A stretch of 64,000 bases of DNA from Blautia faecis (GTDB lineage Bacteria; Bacillota; Clostridia; Lachnospirales; Lachnospiraceae). The notes below the pieces were generated by a model. It did not search any database. It worked only from the letters and a program-made list of their open reading frames with translations, and was not told the DNA's origin. The position numbers and the translations under genes are program-made. How positions within the stretch are numbered: position 1 is the first letter of the stretch; every line of letters begins with the position of its first letter. The stretch covers positions 16,693 through 80,692 of the forward strand of contig NZ_JAJCIA010000020.1 of NCBI RefSeq assembly GCF_020554845.1, read 5' to 3'. Shown here piece after piece: positions 1-8,938 of the stretch.

Positions 1-699
1 TTATTCAGAGCCTTTTTTTTTCATCTGAATCCGCTTACGGTTATAAACCAGATGCAGATACATAGCATCCTGTGCGCGGAGTGGTTCATGAGCGGCAATG
101 GCATCCGCAATCTCACGGTGGGTCTCGATGGTTTCTTCCAGCAGTGTACCTCTGGTGGTCTCTACAAACAGAGGAATCGAGCTGTTGATCACAGGAACCA
201 GTCTTGGAACTACAACATTTTTGCTGCTTAAAGCAATAGCTGCATGAAACTCTATATCCTTTTGTGTATGGTCCTCGTGCTTTCTTAATAATTCTTCAAC
301 TTCATCGCAAAGTGCGGTGATTTTTTTTATGTCTTTTTTATCGGCGCGTGTAGCTGCCATTGCAGCAATAGGGGGCTCAAGGAGAAAGCGCACTTCCAGA
401 AGGTCATTGATCAGCTTTTGCTTATTGCCGATAAAGGTAAAGCCTAGTGGGTCATCCACCATTCCGGGAGAAGAGGCAATATAGGTACCAGAGCCCTGGC
501 GGATCGTAACAATATTTCGGGATGCGAGAAGCTTCATGGCTTCCCGGACAGAACTTCTTCCTGCGTTCAGACGTTCAGAAAGAATGGTTTCATTCGGTAA
601 TTTATCTCCTGGCTGTAAGTTTTCTTCTAAAATAAATGCAATAATATCCTCTGATATTTTTTGTGGAAGACTTTTTTCTTCTGATAACAAATTCATCAT
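1..699 (-). CDS. GntR-family (FadR/FCD) transcriptional regulator of the gluconate operon
   Basis: A 232-residue DNA-binding regulator. An N-terminal winged helix-turn-helix (about residues 7-75, with the typical LPGDKLPNE-like and RSSVREAMK segments) is followed by an all-helical FCD ligand-binding domain. Family knowledge: FadR-type regulators bind small carboxylates such as sugar acids and usually repress the adjacent catabolic genes. The start is taken at a Met-Met-Asn with GCGGAG eight bases upstream; a longer frame 28 codons further upstream has no such site. It is divergent from the gntP operon, so its effector is inferred to be gluconate, KDG or a similar acid. Three copies of TCAGATGAAT(T)C lie in the intergenic region and are the best operator candidates. 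Family call is firm, ligand is inferred. Confidence 0.88.
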   Translation of the reverse strand: MMNLLSEEKSLPQKISEDIIAFILEENLQPGDKLPNETILSERLNAGRSSVREAMKLLASRNIVTIRQGSGTYIASSPGMVDDPLGFTFIGNKQKLINDLLEVRFLLEPPIAAMAATRADKKDIKKITALCDEVEELLRKHEDHTQKDIEFHAAIALSSKNVVVPRLVPVINSSIPLFVETTRGTLLEETIETHREIADAIAAHEPLRAQDAMYLHLVYNRKRIQMKKKGSE

Positions 700-818
700 A
701 TGATTTACTCCGCTTCTAATGTAATAATTCTTATTTTCTATGATAATGTTTTTTAAATCCAATGTCAAAACGCTAAATTGCACAAAAAAAGATACACAAT
801 TTTAGATAAAATTCCGTA

Positions 819-847
819 TTGCGTTTTTGACGAATAGATTATATTAT
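819..847 (+). promoter_or_regulatory. Candidate sigma-A promoter of the gluconate operon
   Basis: TTGCGT at 819-824 and TATTAT at 842-847 are separated by 17 bp and lie about 130 bp before the gntP start. The -35 is weak, so this is a candidate only. The three TCAGATGAAT repeats lie just downstream, where a bound repressor would block transcription. Confidence 0.4.
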
Positions 848-852
848 AAATA

Positions 853-960
853 CATCAGATGAATTCAAAGAAAAAAACAGCAACTAAAGGAAAAATGACA
901 TAAAAACCACCAAAAAGGTCAGATGAATTCACAAGAAGATTGTAAAACATCAGATGAATC
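853..960. repeat. Three direct repeats of (C/G)ATCAGATGAATTC, putative operators
   Basis: Near-identical 13-14 bp words occur at 853-866, 917-930 and 947-960 (the last lacks the second T). They sit in the divergent region between the FadR-type regulator and gntP, downstream of the likely promoter; the last copy lies directly before the AAGGAGG of gntP. Their number and placement suggest binding sites, most simply for the neighbouring GntR-family protein. The half-site is not a strong palindrome, which is unusual for that family. Confidence 0.5.
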
Positions 961-978
961 AAGGAGGTAAAAAGAAAA

Positions 979-2334
979 ATGGAAGAAACAACTTTTGCGG
1001 CGGATCCAATGAGACTGATGATCGCGGCGGCGGTGGGAATTGTGGTTCTGCTGGTACTGATCATCAAATTTAAGCTTCATCCGGTTCTGTCAATGATGAT
1101 TTCCGCAATCATCATTGGAGCGGGAGCAGGAATGCCGCTTACGATGATTTCGGACACAGTAGAGAAAGGTGTTGGAAAGACACTACAGGGAATTGCGCTT
1201 CTGGTAGGATTGGGATCCATGTTTGGCGGAATTTTGGAGGTAAGCGGAGGAGCCCAGAGAATAGCAGAGACATTGATCGGTAAATTTGGTCAAAAAAAAG
1301 CCGGATGGGCACTTGGACTTACAGGACTTGTAATTGGTACCACCGTATTTTTTGAAGCTGGTGTTGTGGTACTGATCCCATTGGTATTCAGTGTTGCGAA
1401 ACAGACCAGAAAATCCACCCTGTATTATGCGATTCCCCTTCTTTCCGGTCTGGCCAGTGGATATGCTTTTGTTCCACCTTCAGCAGGCTCGGTACTTGTG
1501 GCAAATGCCCTTGGCGTGAACCTGGGAACCATGATCATGGTAGGAGTTCCAACCGCACTGATCTGTATGATGGTTTCCGGAATCTTCTGGGGAAGCTTCA
1601 TTGGTAACAAGATTCATACAGAGCTTCCGGCAAATGTGGAAGAGATTAAAGATGATGGAAAAGACCTTCCGCCTTTTGGCCTGGTATTAGGTGTGATCCT
1701 GATTCCGCTTGTTCTGATCCTTCTCAGCACATTATCCAAGTATATGCCGCTTCCAGAAGGAGTAAAGGATGTTCTGGGATTCATAGGAAAACCATTCCTT
1801 GCACTGACCATTGCGACATTGGCATCTATGTACTTCCTGGGAATCAAACGAGGATTTACCGGGGCGCAGTTAAAGAAAATCCTGGATCATTCACTCAGAC
1901 CGGTAGGCATGATCCTTCTGGTAATTGCCAGCGGCGGAGTGATCCGATGGATGCTTCAGGATTCCGGCCTTGGAAACATTATTGGACCGGTGCTGGAGAA
2001 GAGTGGGCTTCCATTGATCCTGATCGCATTTCTCATTGCACTTCTGGTCAGAGCTTCTGTAGGAAGTTCAATTGTAGCGATGACAATGGCATCCGGAATT
2101 ATGGCAACCATGCCGGCTGTAATGGGTACCAGCATGCTTTACAGAGCTGCTATGTGCTGTGCAATCTGTGGCGGCGCAACTGCACTGAGCCATGTGAATG
2201 ATGCAGGCTTCTGGCTGGTAACCTCATTCCTTGAGATCGACGAAAAGACAACCCTGAAATCCTGGACGATCATGGAAACACTGATCGGTGTTACGGCACT
2301 TATTGTAAGCTTTATTGTTTCAATCTTTGCATAG
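979..2334 (+). CDS. gntP: GntP-family gluconate/sugar-acid:H+ symporter
   Basis: A 451-residue membrane permease of the gluconate:H+ symporter (GntP/GntT) family, with about 12-14 hydrophobic segments through the whole length and family-like segments such as the glycine-rich LLVGLGSMFGGILE region (about residues 75-90) and FVPPSAGS (about 165-172). It imports gluconate or a related aldonic/hexuronic acid. The start has AAGGAGG eight to nine bases upstream. It is the first gene of an operon that continues with an HPr-like protein, an IlvD/Edd dehydratase, a KDG kinase and KDPG aldolase. That supports gluconate as substrate, but other C6 aldonates remain possible. Confidence 0.9.
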   Translation: MEETTFAADPMRLMIAAAVGIVVLLVLIIKFKLHPVLSMMISAIIIGAGAGMPLTMISDTVEKGVGKTLQGIALLVGLGSMFGGILEVSGGAQRIAETLIGKFGQKKAGWALGLTGLVIGTTVFFEAGVVVLIPLVFSVAKQTRKSTLYYAIPLLSGLASGYAFVPPSAGSVLVANALGVNLGTMIMVGVPTALICMMVSGIFWGSFIGNKIHTELPANVEEIKDDGKDLPPFGLVLGVILIPLVLILLSTLSKYMPLPEGVKDVLGFIGKPFLALTIATLASMYFLGIKRGFTGAQLKKILDHSLRPVGMILLVIASGGVIRWMLQDSGLGNIIGPVLEKSGLPLILIAFLIALLVRASVGSSIVAMTMASGIMATMPAVMGTSMLYRAAMCCAICGGATALSHVNDAGFWLVTSFLEIDEKTTLKSWTIMETLIGVTALIVSFIVSIFA

Positions 2335-2347
2335 GAGGCAGGACGCA

Positions 2348-2584
2348 ATGATAAAGATACCGGTTTATTTAAGAGATATGTGTGATGCCAAGCATCTGGT
2401 GCAGGCTGCATCAGGATGTGAGAAAAATGTAGATCTGATCTGTGGAAGATATATTGTAGATGCGAAATCAATGCTGGGGGTGTTCAGTCTTCCCACATTT
2501 GATGATGTAGAACTTGGAGCAGAAGAAGAGGACGAAGAGAAACTCAGGAAAACACTGGAAAGTTTAAAGCTTATCAGAGAATAA
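2348..2584 (+). CDS. HPr-fold protein lacking the active-site histidine
   Basis: A 78-residue protein similar to the HPr family of the phosphotransferase system in its second half (VDLICGRYIVDAKSMLGVFSL matches the region around HPr Ser46). The N-terminal GLHARPA-type motif that carries the phosphorylated His15 is absent; the equivalent stretch reads VYLRDMCDAKHLVQ. It therefore probably cannot pass phosphate from enzyme I, but keeps the DAKS serine that HPr kinase would recognise. The start is chosen at ATG with AGGAGG nine to ten bases before; a longer in-frame extension overlaps the gntP end and has no such site. It sits between permease and dehydratase, suggesting a regulatory role in sugar-acid use (inference). 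Confidence 0.72.
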   Translation: MIKIPVYLRDMCDAKHLVQAASGCEKNVDLICGRYIVDAKSMLGVFSLPTFDDVELGAEEEDEEKLRKTLESLKLIRE

Positions 2585-2602
2585 AAAATGGAGGAAAAAA
2601 TC

Positions 2603-4348
2603 ATGCAGTTAAAAAGTCAGGAAATGAGAAAACTTGCACCGGAGCTTGATCCGCTGCGTATTGGAACAGGATGGACAAAAGAAGATCTTGGAAAAGTCCA
2701 GGTTATGGTTGAAAGCACCTATGGTGACAGCCATCCGGGAAGCGGACATCTGAATATCCTTGTAGAAGAAGTCCGCAAAGGAATCGCAGAAGAAGGCGGT
2801 TTCGGAGCACGTTATAACTGTACCGATATCTGCGACGGTGAAAGCCAGGGAACAGATGGAATCAACTACAGTCTGGCCAGCCGTGAGATGATCGCCAATA
2901 TGATCGAAATCCATGCAAATGCTACTCCTTTTGACGCAGGTGTATACCTTTCAAGCTGTGACAAAGGTGTTCCGGGAAATCTGATGGGACTTGCCAGAGT
3001 AAACATTCCTTCCGTATTTGTTCCAGGTGGAACCATGAATGCCGGACCGGAAATGCTGACACTGGAGCAGCTTGGAATGTACAGCGCAAAATTCGAGCGT
3101 GGCGAAATTGATGAAGAGAAGCTTGACTGGGCAAAATGCAATGCATGCCCAAGCTGTGGCGCATGTTCCTTTATCGGAACTGCATCTACCATGCAGATTA
3201 TGGCAGAGGCACTTGGACTTGCACTTCCAGGCACAGCCCTGATGCCTGCAACCAGCCCTGACCTTCTTGACTTTGCAAGAGAAGCGGGAAGACAGGCAGT
3301 GAGAATTGCCCAGATGGAAAATATGCGTCCTTCCGACATTGTGACTATGGACAGCTTTGAGAACGCAATCCTTGTTCATGCTGCAATTTCAGGAAGCACC
3401 AACTGTCTGCTTCATCTTCCGGCAATTGCCCATGAGTTTGGCATTGAGATCACAGGTGATACCTTTGATAAGCTGCACAGAAATGCAAGATATCTTCTGG
3501 ATGTACGTCCGGCAGGCCGCTGGCCAGCAGAGTGCTTCTACTATGCAGGTGGTGTACCGGCAATCATGGAGGAGATCAAAGATCACCTTCACCTGGATGT
3601 CATGACAGTTACCGGAAAGACATTAGGTGAAAACCTGGAAGAACTGAAGAACAACGGATTCTATGAAAAATGTGATAAATGGCTTCAGGAATTTAACAAA
3701 CGTTACAACGTAAATGTTACGAAGGAAGACATCATCCGTCCATATGACAAAGCAATCGGAACAGATGGAAGTATTGCAGTTCTCCGTGGAAATCTTGCTC
3801 CGGAAGGCGCAGTGATCAAACACACTGCATGCCCGAAGGAAATGTTTAAATCTGTTCTCCGCGCAAGACCATTTGACAGCGAGGAAGAATGTCTGGATGC
3901 AGTTCTGAAGCATAAGGTTCAGAAGGGTGATGCAGTTTTCATCCGTTACGAGGGTCCAAAGGGAAGCGGAATGCCGGAAATGTTCTATACCTCTGAGGCA
4001 ATCAGCAGTGATAAGGAACTTGGAAAGAGCATTGCCCTGATCACAGACGGACGTTTCTCAGGAGCATCTACCGGCCCGGTTATCGGACACTGCAGTCCGG
4101 AGGCTGTTGATGGAGGACCGATCGCTCTTGTGGAAGAAGGAGACCTTATCGAAATCGATGTTATGGAAAGAAAACTGAACATCATCGGAATCGCAGGAGA
4201 ACGCAAGTCTATGGAAGAAATCGATCAGATTCTTGCCCAAAGACGTAAAAACTGGAAACCACGTGAAATGAAATACAAAAAAGGTGTCCTGAGACTTTTC
4301 AGCCAGCATGCTGCAAGTCCAATGAAGGGAGCTTATCTGGAGTATTGA
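2603..4348 (+). CDS. IlvD/Edd-family dehydratase, probable gluconate dehydratase
   Basis: A 581-residue iron-sulfur dehydratase of the IlvD/Edd family. Visible family features are the CDKGVPG segment (about residues 118-124), a cysteine-rich CNACPSCGACSFIGTAS block that supplies cluster and substrate contacts, and the C-terminal DGRFSGAS motif. IlvD makes branched-chain amino acid precursors and Edd dehydrates 6-phosphogluconate. Here the next genes are a KDG kinase and KDPG aldolase and the first is a gluconate permease, so the parsimonious reaction is D-gluconate to 2-keto-3-deoxygluconate. Start at ATG after GGAGG; an upstream in-frame ATG five codons earlier overlaps that site. Family certain, substrate inferred from context. 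Confidence 0.85.
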   Translation: MQLKSQEMRKLAPELDPLRIGTGWTKEDLGKVQVMVESTYGDSHPGSGHLNILVEEVRKGIAEEGGFGARYNCTDICDGESQGTDGINYSLASREMIANMIEIHANATPFDAGVYLSSCDKGVPGNLMGLARVNIPSVFVPGGTMNAGPEMLTLEQLGMYSAKFERGEIDEEKLDWAKCNACPSCGACSFIGTASTMQIMAEALGLALPGTALMPATSPDLLDFAREAGRQAVRIAQMENMRPSDIVTMDSFENAILVHAAISGSTNCLLHLPAIAHEFGIEITGDTFDKLHRNARYLLDVRPAGRWPAECFYYAGGVPAIMEEIKDHLHLDVMTVTGKTLGENLEELKNNGFYEKCDKWLQEFNKRYNVNVTKEDIIRPYDKAIGTDGSIAVLRGNLAPEGAVIKHTACPKEMFKSVLRARPFDSEEECLDAVLKHKVQKGDAVFIRYEGPKGSGMPEMFYTSEAISSDKELGKSIALITDGRFSGASTGPVIGHCSPEAVDGGPIALVEEGDLIEIDVMERKLNIIGIAGERKSMEEIDQILAQRRKNWKPREMKYKKGVLRLFSQHAASPMKGAYLEY

Positions 4349-4350
4349 TT

Positions 4351-5403
4351 ATGAAGTATAAATTTATTACCATCGGCGAGATCATGCTTCGCCTGACTCC
4401 GCCGGATTATGAAAAAATCAGAACAGCAACATCTTTTGAGGCAAGATATGGGGGAAGTGAGGCCAATGTGGCCCTCTCCCTTGCAAATCTTGGAGTAGCT
4501 GCCTCATTCTTTACAGTAGTTCCGGGAAACAGTCTTGGAAAAAGTGCTGTACGTATGCTGCGAAGCAATGACGTAAATTGCGACAGCGTAGTTTATTCAA
4601 CAGAAGAAGAGACACCGACACATCGGCTTGGAACCTATTATCTGGAGACGGGTTACGGAATCCGCCCAAGTAAAGTGGTGTATGACAGAAAGCACAGTGC
4701 CTTTTCAGAATATGACTTCAGTAAAACAGATGTGAAGAAACTTCTGGAAGGTTACACCTGGCTTCATCTGAGCGGTATCACTCCTGCACTTGGAAAAAGC
4801 TGCAGTGAACTGATCCTGACCTGCCTGAAAACAGCAAAAGAGAATGGTATGACAGTCAGCTTTGACGGAAATTTCAGAAGTACATTGTGGAGCTGGGAGG
4901 AAGCAAGAGATTTCTGTACCCTCTGTCTTCCATACGTAGATGTTCTTTTTGGAATCGAGCCTTACCACATCTGGAAAAATGAAGAAGATCATACCGCAGG
5001 TGATGTAAAGGATGGTGTTCCATTCCAGCCGGACCGTGAACAGCAGGAAAAAGTCTTCAAGGCTTTTGTAGAGAGATATCCGAATATCAAATGCATTGCA
5101 AGACATGTGCGTTTTGCACACAGCTGCAGCGAGAACAGCCTTATGGCTTATCTCTGGTTAAACGGAAAAATTTATGAAAGCAAACGGCTTACCTTCCATA
5201 TTCTTGACCGTGTTGGAGGTGGAGATGCATTCGTAAGCGGTATTATTTATGCCCTGATGAATGAATATACACCGGAGGATATTGTGAACTTTGGTGTTGC
5301 AGCCAGTGCAGTGAAGCATACCATTCATGGTGACGGAAATATTACAGATGATGTTTCTCTGATCAGACATGTAATGGAAATGAATTTTGATATAAAAAGA
5401 TAA
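4351..5403 (+). CDS. kdgK: PfkB-family 2-keto-3-deoxygluconate kinase
   Basis: A 350-residue PfkB/ribokinase-family sugar kinase. The N-terminal GEIMLRLTPP and the GGSEANVA segment (about residues 31-38) bind the sugar, and the C-terminal DRVGGGDAFVSG motif holds the catalytic Asp and anion hole. It follows the dehydratase with only a 2-bp gap (an alternative TTG start would overlap its stop) and is followed by KDPG aldolase, so it should phosphorylate KDG to KDPG. This completes a semi-phosphorylative Entner-Doudoroff branch. A charged segment around 5000-5045 (KDGVPFQPDREQQ) is a modest insertion in the lid region. Confidence 0.88.
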   Translation: MKYKFITIGEIMLRLTPPDYEKIRTATSFEARYGGSEANVALSLANLGVAASFFTVVPGNSLGKSAVRMLRSNDVNCDSVVYSTEEETPTHRLGTYYLETGYGIRPSKVVYDRKHSAFSEYDFSKTDVKKLLEGYTWLHLSGITPALGKSCSELILTCLKTAKENGMTVSFDGNFRSTLWSWEEARDFCTLCLPYVDVLFGIEPYHIWKNEEDHTAGDVKDGVPFQPDREQQEKVFKAFVERYPNIKCIARHVRFAHSCSENSLMAYLWLNGKIYESKRLTFHILDRVGGGDAFVSGIIYALMNEYTPEDIVNFGVAASAVKHTIHGDGNITDDVSLIRHVMEMNFDIKR

Positions 5404-5418
5404 CGAAAGGAAATTCAA

Positions 5419-6057
5419 ATGATGGATATAGCAGAAAAGTTTCAGAAGCTTGGTGTTGTTCCGGTAGTTGTACTGGAAGATACAAAAGATGCAGTACCCC
5501 TTGCCAAGGCACTTGTTGAAGGTGGACTTCCATGTGCAGAGGTAACTTTCCGTACAGAGGCAGCAGAAGAATCAATCCGTCTGATGACAGAACAATTTCC
5601 GGAGATGCTTGTAGGAGCAGGAACTGTTCTTACCAGAGAGCAGGTGGATGCAGCTGTAGCAGCTGGTGCGAAGTTTATTGTAAGCCCTGGATTTGATCCG
5701 GAGATTGTAGATTACTGTCTGGAAAAAGAAATTCCTGTTTTCCCAGGCTGCATCACACCGTCTGAGGTTGCACAGGCAGTAAAAAGAGGCCTTAAGGTGG
5801 TAAAATTCTTCCCGGCAGAACCAGCAGGCGGAGTTTCCATGATCAAGGCTATGGCTGCACCTTATGTGGGAATTAAGTTTATGCCCACTGGCGGTATCAA
5901 TGCAAAAAATCTGGAAGACTATCTTTCCTTTGACAAAATTATATGCTGCGGCGGAAGCTGGATGGTAAAAGGAGAGCTTGTAAATAACGGAGAATTTGAC
6001 AAGATCAGAGAACTGACAGCAGAAGCACGAAAACTGGTTGATTCCATCCGAAAATAA
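5419..6057 (+). CDS. eda: 2-keto-3-deoxy-6-phosphogluconate aldolase
   Basis: A 212-residue class I aldolase that cleaves KDPG to pyruvate and glyceraldehyde 3-phosphate. Glu41 in the AEVTFR motif and Lys129 in VVKFFPAE correspond to the known catalytic Glu and Schiff-base Lys of Eda; the phosphate-binding GTVL and PTGGI segments are also present. Length is typical. It lies 15 bp after kdgK with GAAAGGAAA as ribosome binding site, is the last gene of the operon, and is followed by a strong hairpin terminator. It may also act on 4-hydroxy-2-oxoglutarate, as other Eda proteins do. Confidence 0.95.
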   Translation: MMDIAEKFQKLGVVPVVVLEDTKDAVPLAKALVEGGLPCAEVTFRTEAAEESIRLMTEQFPEMLVGAGTVLTREQVDAAVAAGAKFIVSPGFDPEIVDYCLEKEIPVFPGCITPSEVAQAVKRGLKVVKFFPAEPAGGVSMIKAMAAPYVGIKFMPTGGINAKNLEDYLSFDKIICCGGSWMVKGELVNNGEFDKIRELTAEARKLVDSIRK

Positions 6058-6088
6058 TCGGAGGTATTACACATATTCATATTCACAA

Positions 6089-6126
6089 AAAACAGGATCC
6101 TGCATGAAAACAGGGTCCTGTTTTTT
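6089..6126 (+). terminator. Rho-independent terminator after eda
   Basis: AAAACAGGATCC pairs with GGGTCCTGTTTT (one G-T pair) around a 13-base loop and runs into six T residues. It separates the gluconate operon from the sugar ABC transporter operon. Confidence 0.9.
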
Positions 6127-6258
6127 ACACACATACCCTTCATACAATAAAAAAACCCCTATAAACCCAAACTCTCCCCCTCTATCCCAACCCCATCGTA
6201 TGAGTTAAGATAATATCAACAAAGGAAAACAAAAACAAATAAATAAGGAGGGAATGGA

Positions 6259-7791
6259 ATGAATGAGGTCATTGTCTCCATGAACAATATCAGCAAAAGT
6301 TTCCCGGGTGTTAAGGCTCTGGATCATGTAAAATTTGAGCTGCGTTCTGGAGAAGTCATGGCGCTGCTGGGAGAAAATGGAGCCGGAAAATCGACCCTGA
6401 TGAAAATCCTCAGCGGTGTATATACCAGAGACGAAGGAACGATGGAAATCTTCGGAAAATCCTATGACGACCTAACACCAAAGCAGGCCCAGGAAGCAGG
6501 AGTAGCCATTATCCATCAGGAATTGAACATGTGCAGGCACTTAACAGTAACGGAGAACATGTTCCTTGGAAGAGAAGTAAAAGGTGGTTTATCCTTAAAT
6601 AATGCGAAGATGCGGAAAGAAGCCAAGAGGGTTCTGGACGATCTTCGAATCGACATCAGTCCGGATCAGATCGTAGGAGATCTGCCAGTATCCAAACAGC
6701 AGATGGTTGAAATTGCAAAAGCACTTTCCATCGATGCAAGGATCCTGATCATGGACGAGCCTACATCCTCTCTGACAGCAAAAGAAATTGATGATCTTTT
6801 CCGTATCATCCGAAAGCTGAGGGACGAAGGAAGAGGAATCGTATACATTTCACACAGACTGGAAGAACTGTCCCATATCGTGGACAGAGTTACCATCATG
6901 CGAGATGGACAATACATAACAGACGGTAATTTCAAAGACATGGACATGGACTACATTATCAAAAATATGGTAGGCCGTGAAATCAAAGAAAAATTCCCGA
7001 GAGTGGAATGCAGGAAAGGCAAGAAGATTTTTGAAGTGAAAAATCTCAATGCCGGAAAAATGGTCCGAGATATCAACTTCTCTTTATATGAAGGCGAGAT
7101 CGTAGGATTTGCGGGACTGATGGGAGCCGGAAGAACGGAGACTACAAGAGCCATCTTCGGTGTTGATCCGAAAGACAGCGGAGAGTTTTATGTGGATGGT
7201 AAAAAAATCGAAGTCAACTGTCCAATGGATGCCATTCGAAACGGTGTTGTGCTTGCTCCTGAGGATCGTAAAAAAGACGGTCTCTGTACGAAACTGAGCA
7301 TCCGTCAGAACCTGGCACTGCCAAATCTTGACCTTGTATGCAATAAGATGGGTGTGATAAACTCAGGAAAAGAAGATGCTCTTTGCGAAAAAGCAGTGAA
7401 GGATCTCCAGATTAAAACACCGAATGTGGAAATTGATTCCGGCAATCTTTCTGGTGGAAACCAGCAGAAAGTAGTTGTTGGAAAATGGCTCGCAAGAGAT
7501 TCAAGGGTTGTTATCTTTGATGAGCCCACAAGAGGAATTGATGTTGGCGCAAAGGTAGAAATTTACAATCTGATGAATGAGCTGAAAAAACAGGGAATTG
7601 CAGTTATGTTTGTATCCTCTGAAATGCCGGAGGTCATGGGAATTGCAGACCGTATCATCGTAATGTGTGACGGACGTATCACCGGTGAGGTTTCAGCAAG
7701 GGAAGCCACCCAGGACGAGATCCTTACAATGGCAACATCCTTTGAAAACAAGAGTATTAAGGAAACTGAGGGAGGAAGTAAAAATGAATAG
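6259..7791 (+). CDS. Sugar ABC transporter, tandem ATP-binding protein (RbsA/MglA type)
   Basis: A 510-residue cytoplasmic ATPase with two ABC domains, as in ribose/galactose-type importers. The first domain has Walker A GENGAGKS (38-45), the signature-like PVSKQQMVEIAKAL and Walker B ILIMDEPTSSL. The second has the usual altered P-loop GLMGAGRTET and an intact LSGGNQQKVVVGKWLA signature and FDEPTRGIDVGA Walker B. Start has AAGGAGGG eight bases upstream. It overlaps the permease gene by 8 bp, so the two are translationally coupled. The monosaccharide transported cannot be read from the sequence. Confidence 0.93.
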   Translation: MNEVIVSMNNISKSFPGVKALDHVKFELRSGEVMALLGENGAGKSTLMKILSGVYTRDEGTMEIFGKSYDDLTPKQAQEAGVAIIHQELNMCRHLTVTENMFLGREVKGGLSLNNAKMRKEAKRVLDDLRIDISPDQIVGDLPVSKQQMVEIAKALSIDARILIMDEPTSSLTAKEIDDLFRIIRKLRDEGRGIVYISHRLEELSHIVDRVTIMRDGQYITDGNFKDMDMDYIIKNMVGREIKEKFPRVECRKGKKIFEVKNLNAGKMVRDINFSLYEGEIVGFAGLMGAGRTETTRAIFGVDPKDSGEFYVDGKKIEVNCPMDAIRNGVVLAPEDRKKDGLCTKLSIRQNLALPNLDLVCNKMGVINSGKEDALCEKAVKDLQIKTPNVEIDSGNLSGGNQQKVVVGKWLARDSRVVIFDEPTRGIDVGAKVEIYNLMNELKKQGIAVMFVSSEMPEVMGIADRIIVMCDGRITGEVSAREATQDEILTMATSFENKSIKETEGGSKNE

Positions 7792-8800
7792 TAAACAGCA
7801 ACGCCCTTTAAAGAAATTATTGGGAATCAGGGGAATGGGGGCAGCACTTACCGCATTCGTGGGGCTGATCATTATTTATATCGCATTTGGTATCATTAAC
7901 CCGGCGGTTTTTTCAGGACAGAATATGTTGAACCTGCTGCGTTCCATGTCCAAGTACCTGTTGATCGGTATTGCACAAAGTTACGTACTGATCACTGGAA
8001 ACATTGACCTGTCAATCGGATCCATGGTCGGAATGAGCGCCATGATCGCAGCTACCTTAATGACAACAGGAATGGTACCATTCCTTGCAATTGTGATCGC
8101 ACTTATTGCCTGTCTGGTAGTTGGTGTGGTAAATGGATATCTGGTTGGAAAATTTAAACTCCCTCCATTTATTGCAACTCTGGGAACCATGTTCGTAGCA
8201 CGAGGAATTGCCTACATGGTAAACGGAAACAGAAATACAGATGCCATTGCAACAGGTGTTGGAAAAGAAACGGCTGATGCATTCCAAAATTGTTTTTATT
8301 ACGGTAAAACGCTTGGCATTTATAACACATTCTGGATCGCACTTGTTATTTTTGTTATATTTTTCTTTATCTTATCCAAGACACGTACAGGCCGTCATAT
8401 TTACGCAATCGGTTCTAACGTGGACGCGGCAAAGCTTTCTGGTGTAAACGTAGTTTCCACCACAGTAAAGACTTATCTGGTAAGCTCCGTATGCTCCTGT
8501 GTAGTTGGTCTTATCCTTTGCGCACAGGCTGGTATGGGAAATATGGAAGCTGGAAACATGTACGAGATGTATGGCGTAGCAGCCGGCGTAATCGGTGGCG
8601 TTTCCCCACTTGGAGGAACTGGAATCCTTCTTGGAACCTTCGCAGGTGCAGCTGTCTGGCAGACTCTGGAAAATGGTCTGAACATGATCGGTGCACAAGT
8701 TGGTATCCAGCGAGTTGTAATCGGCGTGATCGTAGTTGCAGCCGTATTGCTGGATGTAGTTGTAAGAAACGGACAGTTTGGCAAACACAGAAAAAAATAA
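7784..8800 (+). CDS. Sugar ABC transporter permease (RbsC type)
   Basis: A 338-residue inner-membrane permease of the branched-chain/ribose class. It has about 8-10 hydrophobic helices, the NIDLSIGSMVG segment (about residues 70-80) characteristic of RbsC-like proteins, and the cytoplasmic loop HIYAIGSNVDAAKLSGV (about 206-222) that contacts the ATPase. The start is an ATG inside the end of the ATPase gene, preceded by GAGGGAGGAAG; a longer frame reading back into the ATPase gene has no support. It forms the translocation channel with the preceding ATPase and the following binding protein. Confidence 0.92.
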   Translation: MNSKQQRPLKKLLGIRGMGAALTAFVGLIIIYIAFGIINPAVFSGQNMLNLLRSMSKYLLIGIAQSYVLITGNIDLSIGSMVGMSAMIAATLMTTGMVPFLAIVIALIACLVVGVVNGYLVGKFKLPPFIATLGTMFVARGIAYMVNGNRNTDAIATGVGKETADAFQNCFYYGKTLGIYNTFWIALVIFVIFFFILSKTRTGRHIYAIGSNVDAAKLSGVNVVSTTVKTYLVSSVCSCVVGLILCAQAGMGNMEAGNMYEMYGVAAGVIGGVSPLGGTGILLGTFAGAAVWQTLENGLNMIGAQVGIQRVVIGVIVVAAVLLDVVVRNGQFGKHRKK

Positions 8801-8938
8801 CCGCAAGAAAACAGTATTTTTCACAGGAAAATGAAATCGACAACTGAATATGGGAGATGTAAAATAATTTCATGAAACTAAACCGCAAATGGAGAAGGCG
8901 GGTAGTTATAAAAAATAATTTTTAGGAGGATTTTTACA

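Noticed and set aside
2315..2347. Upstream start for the HPr-like gene overlapping gntP
   Set aside because: The internal ATG at 2348 has AGGAGG at good distance and matches the start of the domain.
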